A stretch of 64,000 bases of DNA, from positions 73,150,100 to 73,214,099 of the forward strand of contig NC_068939.1 of assembly GCF_016801865.2 (NCBI RefSeq), read 5' to 3'. The notes beneath the pieces were generated by a model. It was not told the DNA's origin. It did no database searches and worked only from the letters and a program-made list of their open reading frames with translations. The DNA is from Culex pipiens pallens. Its lineage: Eukaryota; Arthropoda; Insecta; Diptera; Culicidae. This document shows positions 61,807-64,000 of the stretch, in pieces. Position 1 is the first letter of the stretch; every line of letters begins with the position of its first letter. A program made the translations under genes and the position numbers.

Positions 61807-64000
61807 CTAAAAAGATCGTCGTTTAAATGACAACACATTTGAGGATAGAGAACTCCCAACTCACCTGAATTCCCAGCGTCCATCCCGTTCCAGCCGGATT
61901 GTCGGCACTGATTCCACTTCGCTTGCAAATGAACCCAGACTGGGACACCGCAAAGACGTGCTCGCCCACGGAAACGTTCTTGAAGCCAACGTTTCCCTCG
62001 TAGTGCGGCGGATCGTTCTGGATGTTGGCCAGCAACTGCCAGTGGCTACCCTCGGGAAAGGTGGCGGTTATTTCCTTCCGGACCGAGAGCCGCCCGCACG
62101 TGTCCACCGTCCAGATGCCGGCCTTCCCGACCGAGATCTGCTTGAAGGTTACACCTCCGGGCGGTTCCACCGGTTGCCACTTGTTTCCGCTGGGGTTGTC
62201 CCGCGAGATTCCACACCGCCAGTACGCGGAACCGTTCTTGCCGACGGCCCATACCTTGTTCTCGTAGCAACTAATACTGACTAGCGGCTGATCGCAGGCC
62301 ACGTGTTCCCAACACATTCCCTAGAAGGAGAAGGTTGTGAAAAATTGGTATTCGAGGGATTGGATGGTTTTGGAACCTACCGCCGGTTGTGACTGCGAGA
62401 CTCCCCGACGGTACAGCACGTCTCCGTTGGCCGCAACGGCCCACACCGTAATGCTACAGTCCACTTCATCGCTGTCCGGTTGAAGAGTCACGTCTACGAT
62501 CCTGGTGTTGCCCACCTCCTGCCACGGTCCGTTTGTCGTGAGTCGACACTTCCGGTACCATCGTCTCCTACGGACGTAGTCCGTAAACTGCTTCTTGGCA
62601 TGGTAACTAGCTGGGAAGTCTACCGCGTACTGCCAACCGTCCCGGTCTACCCCACCCGGGTTGTGAAAGTCCACCAACCAATCGCTAACCCATTGCCAGT
62701 GCATCGACAGAAGCTTGGTATGCTCCTTGCTTCGTTTGTGCTTCCCCGTTATGTCACTCCACATGTGACGATCCGTCGGCAATCCCGTAGTCGAGAAGCC
62801 GGACAGCGGATTCCACCGTTGATTTTCGTAAATATAATAGTTATGGGTGTCTGTCATTGGATTTATTCCCTGATTACTAGTTTCAAGTCCCTTCAGAAAA
62901 GCTCCGCCCCAACCCCCCGTGTAAACCCATGCCGTATTGTCGTACCCAATTCCCCAAACAACCCCAGCTTTACAGGACTGTACCCGCCTCAGATGACCAC
63001 CGATCTGACGCCAAAAGACATCCCTCAACGGTATTATCAACTTTGGACTCTCGTACACGATCGTAAAGATCTTCACCCGACCACTGCTGTACAAACTGTA
63101 GATCGTATCCGGGGCCAGCCCGTTCCTGTACTTGAACTTGGGATAATCCTGCCCGTTGACGGTAATCCGAAAGCCATCCGCTTCGCTCCGAATCTCCAGC
63201 TTGAACTCCGCCCCCGTAGCGAACAACATCCGGCCCTCCCGCCGCTCGTCCTCGTTCCAGTGCGAACCCTCCATGCAGTTGAACACCGTTATGTGCTCGT
63301 TGAAGCGCGGGTTAATGTGCAGCGAGATGTTGCGCTGCGACTCCATCTTGTGCCGCACGCGTACCGTCGGGTGGCTCTGCAGATCGAACCGGATGTGGTC
63401 GGCGTCGTCGTACACGAACCCGCTGATCTCCAGCCGCGAGCCGATGATCATGCTGGAAAATTGAGGTACTAGATTGGTTGGGGTAGCTTACGATTTATTA
63501 ATCTTGGTTGGATTTGACCGATCGATGTTATGTTTACAATTTTTAAAGAGAAAAGTTTAAAAGTTATCAGTGAAACAGTGTTTTGCAGTTCCTTCTACGT
63601 AAACAAAAAACAAATTTCTAAACCATATCCCAAACCTACCCATTATTCAGCGCCGTCAGGTACGGCGTCTCGGCCGCCGAAACGTCAATCTTTTGCTGGA
63701 AGTTGCCCTCTTCGGTCTTCGCCTGGGAAGCCTCCAGGTTCGTCGGATCAAACACAAACACATCACCGTTGTTCGAGGTTATCCACTGTGAGCGCGGCGA
63801 AGGTTTTCCGTGCACCTCGTTAATCTGACAACAAACGGAAGTCAGGTGGGACAGCCAATCCTCCAGGTCGGTGTCCCCGTTGAACTGAATCTTGATCGGG
63901 GAAGACCCTTGCGGAAGTCGTGGCGCATGGATCGCAAGCCGGGCAGATCCAGGTTCGCTGCAGCACATTACGCACGTGATCTCCGACAGGGAGAATTGCA
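61765..64000 (-). CDS. Pex23/TECPR1-like protein, 3' part (PH, galectin, tectonin, dysferlin)
   Basis: Four exons in the window: 64000(open)-63640, 63452-62381, 62320-61865, 61806-61765, with introns of 187, 60 and 58 bp. All have GT-AG ends (donors GTAGGT, GTAGGT, GTGAGT) and a continuous frame, giving about 642 C-terminal residues. In order: the end of a PH domain (DLEDWLSHL helix), a tectonin repeat (SQWITSNNGDVFVFD), a galectin-type lectin domain (HINPRF, then W and ER, then F-x-I-x-VN), a tectonin segment, a dysferlin domain (WNPLSGFS, then GWQYAVDF and VRRRRWYRK) and further tectonin repeats (VWAVGKNGSAYWR, VFAVSQSGFICKR). TECPR1/Pex23 proteins act at peroxisomes, lysosomes or autophagosomes; the exact role here is inference. 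The gene runs off the right edge. Confidence 0.9.

Noticed and set aside
62480..63472. 330-codon plus-strand frame
   Set aside because: Antisense shadow of the Pex23-like exon, which has recognised domains and consistent splicing.

Overview
The window is eukaryotic nuclear DNA, very AT-rich and packed with repeats. It has short 58-65 bp introns, tRNA-derived SINEs, and many short inverted-repeat transposons with TA, TTAA, 8-bp or 5-bp target-site duplications (TSDs). Two proteins have insect/animal orthologues. Everything fits a mosquito. The interspersed repeat at 18996-19759 and 53880-54687 resembles one I recall as very abundant in Culex, so Culex is my best guess; that is memory, not a search.

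Only two protein-coding genes are well supported. Both are on the minus strand at the right end: an ANKMY2-like ankyrin/MYND protein (56529-57862, two exons) and the 3' part of a Pex23/TECPR1-like PH-galectin-tectonin-dysferlin protein (61765 to beyond 64000). The ~56 kb to the left holds no gene I can defend apart from a LINE 3' end, one candidate small spliced transcript (20829-21013) and a weak exon candidate (37572-37791).

Layout: 0.4-0.6 kb, a SINE with exact TSDs; 1.1-1.6 kb, a hAT-like MITE nested in another MITE; 3.9-5.3 kb, two abutting TA-flanked elements; 6.9-7.4 kb, a TTAA foldback; 9.0-11.6 kb, a Transib-like element (CACAGTG ends, 5-bp TSD) whose core is 1.6 kb of an 8-mer satellite; 12.9-14.3 kb, a TTAA foldback; 14.9-15.6 kb, a retroposon with 19-bp TSDs; 17.5-18.5 kb, SINE remnants; 20.1-24.1 kb, an inverted-repeat element abutting 2.6 kb of a TTGATTG satellite; 25.8-28.4 kb, TA and TTAA MITEs; 29.8-30.05 kb, a retroposon tail; 31.5-33.3 kb, an inverted pair of MITEs carrying a tRNA-Leu-like core; 34.8-37.0 kb, a 2.2 kb foldback; 40.1-43.2 kb, a TTAA foldback nested in a TA element; 44.4-50.4 kb, two members of a 4-bp-TSD family, one of them a 5.2 kb palindrome of 47-bp and ~16-bp satellites; 50.7-55.9 kb, several TA elements, a LINE end and the Culex-type repeat; 58.5-59.9 kb, a hAT-like element.

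The main theme is satellite growth inside or beside short non-autonomous DNA transposons. Three unrelated tandem arrays (8-mer, 7-mer and 47-mer/16-mer) are each enclosed by, or abut, a transposon terminus. Two nested insertions can be dated relative to each other because an unoccupied copy of the host element lies in the same window.
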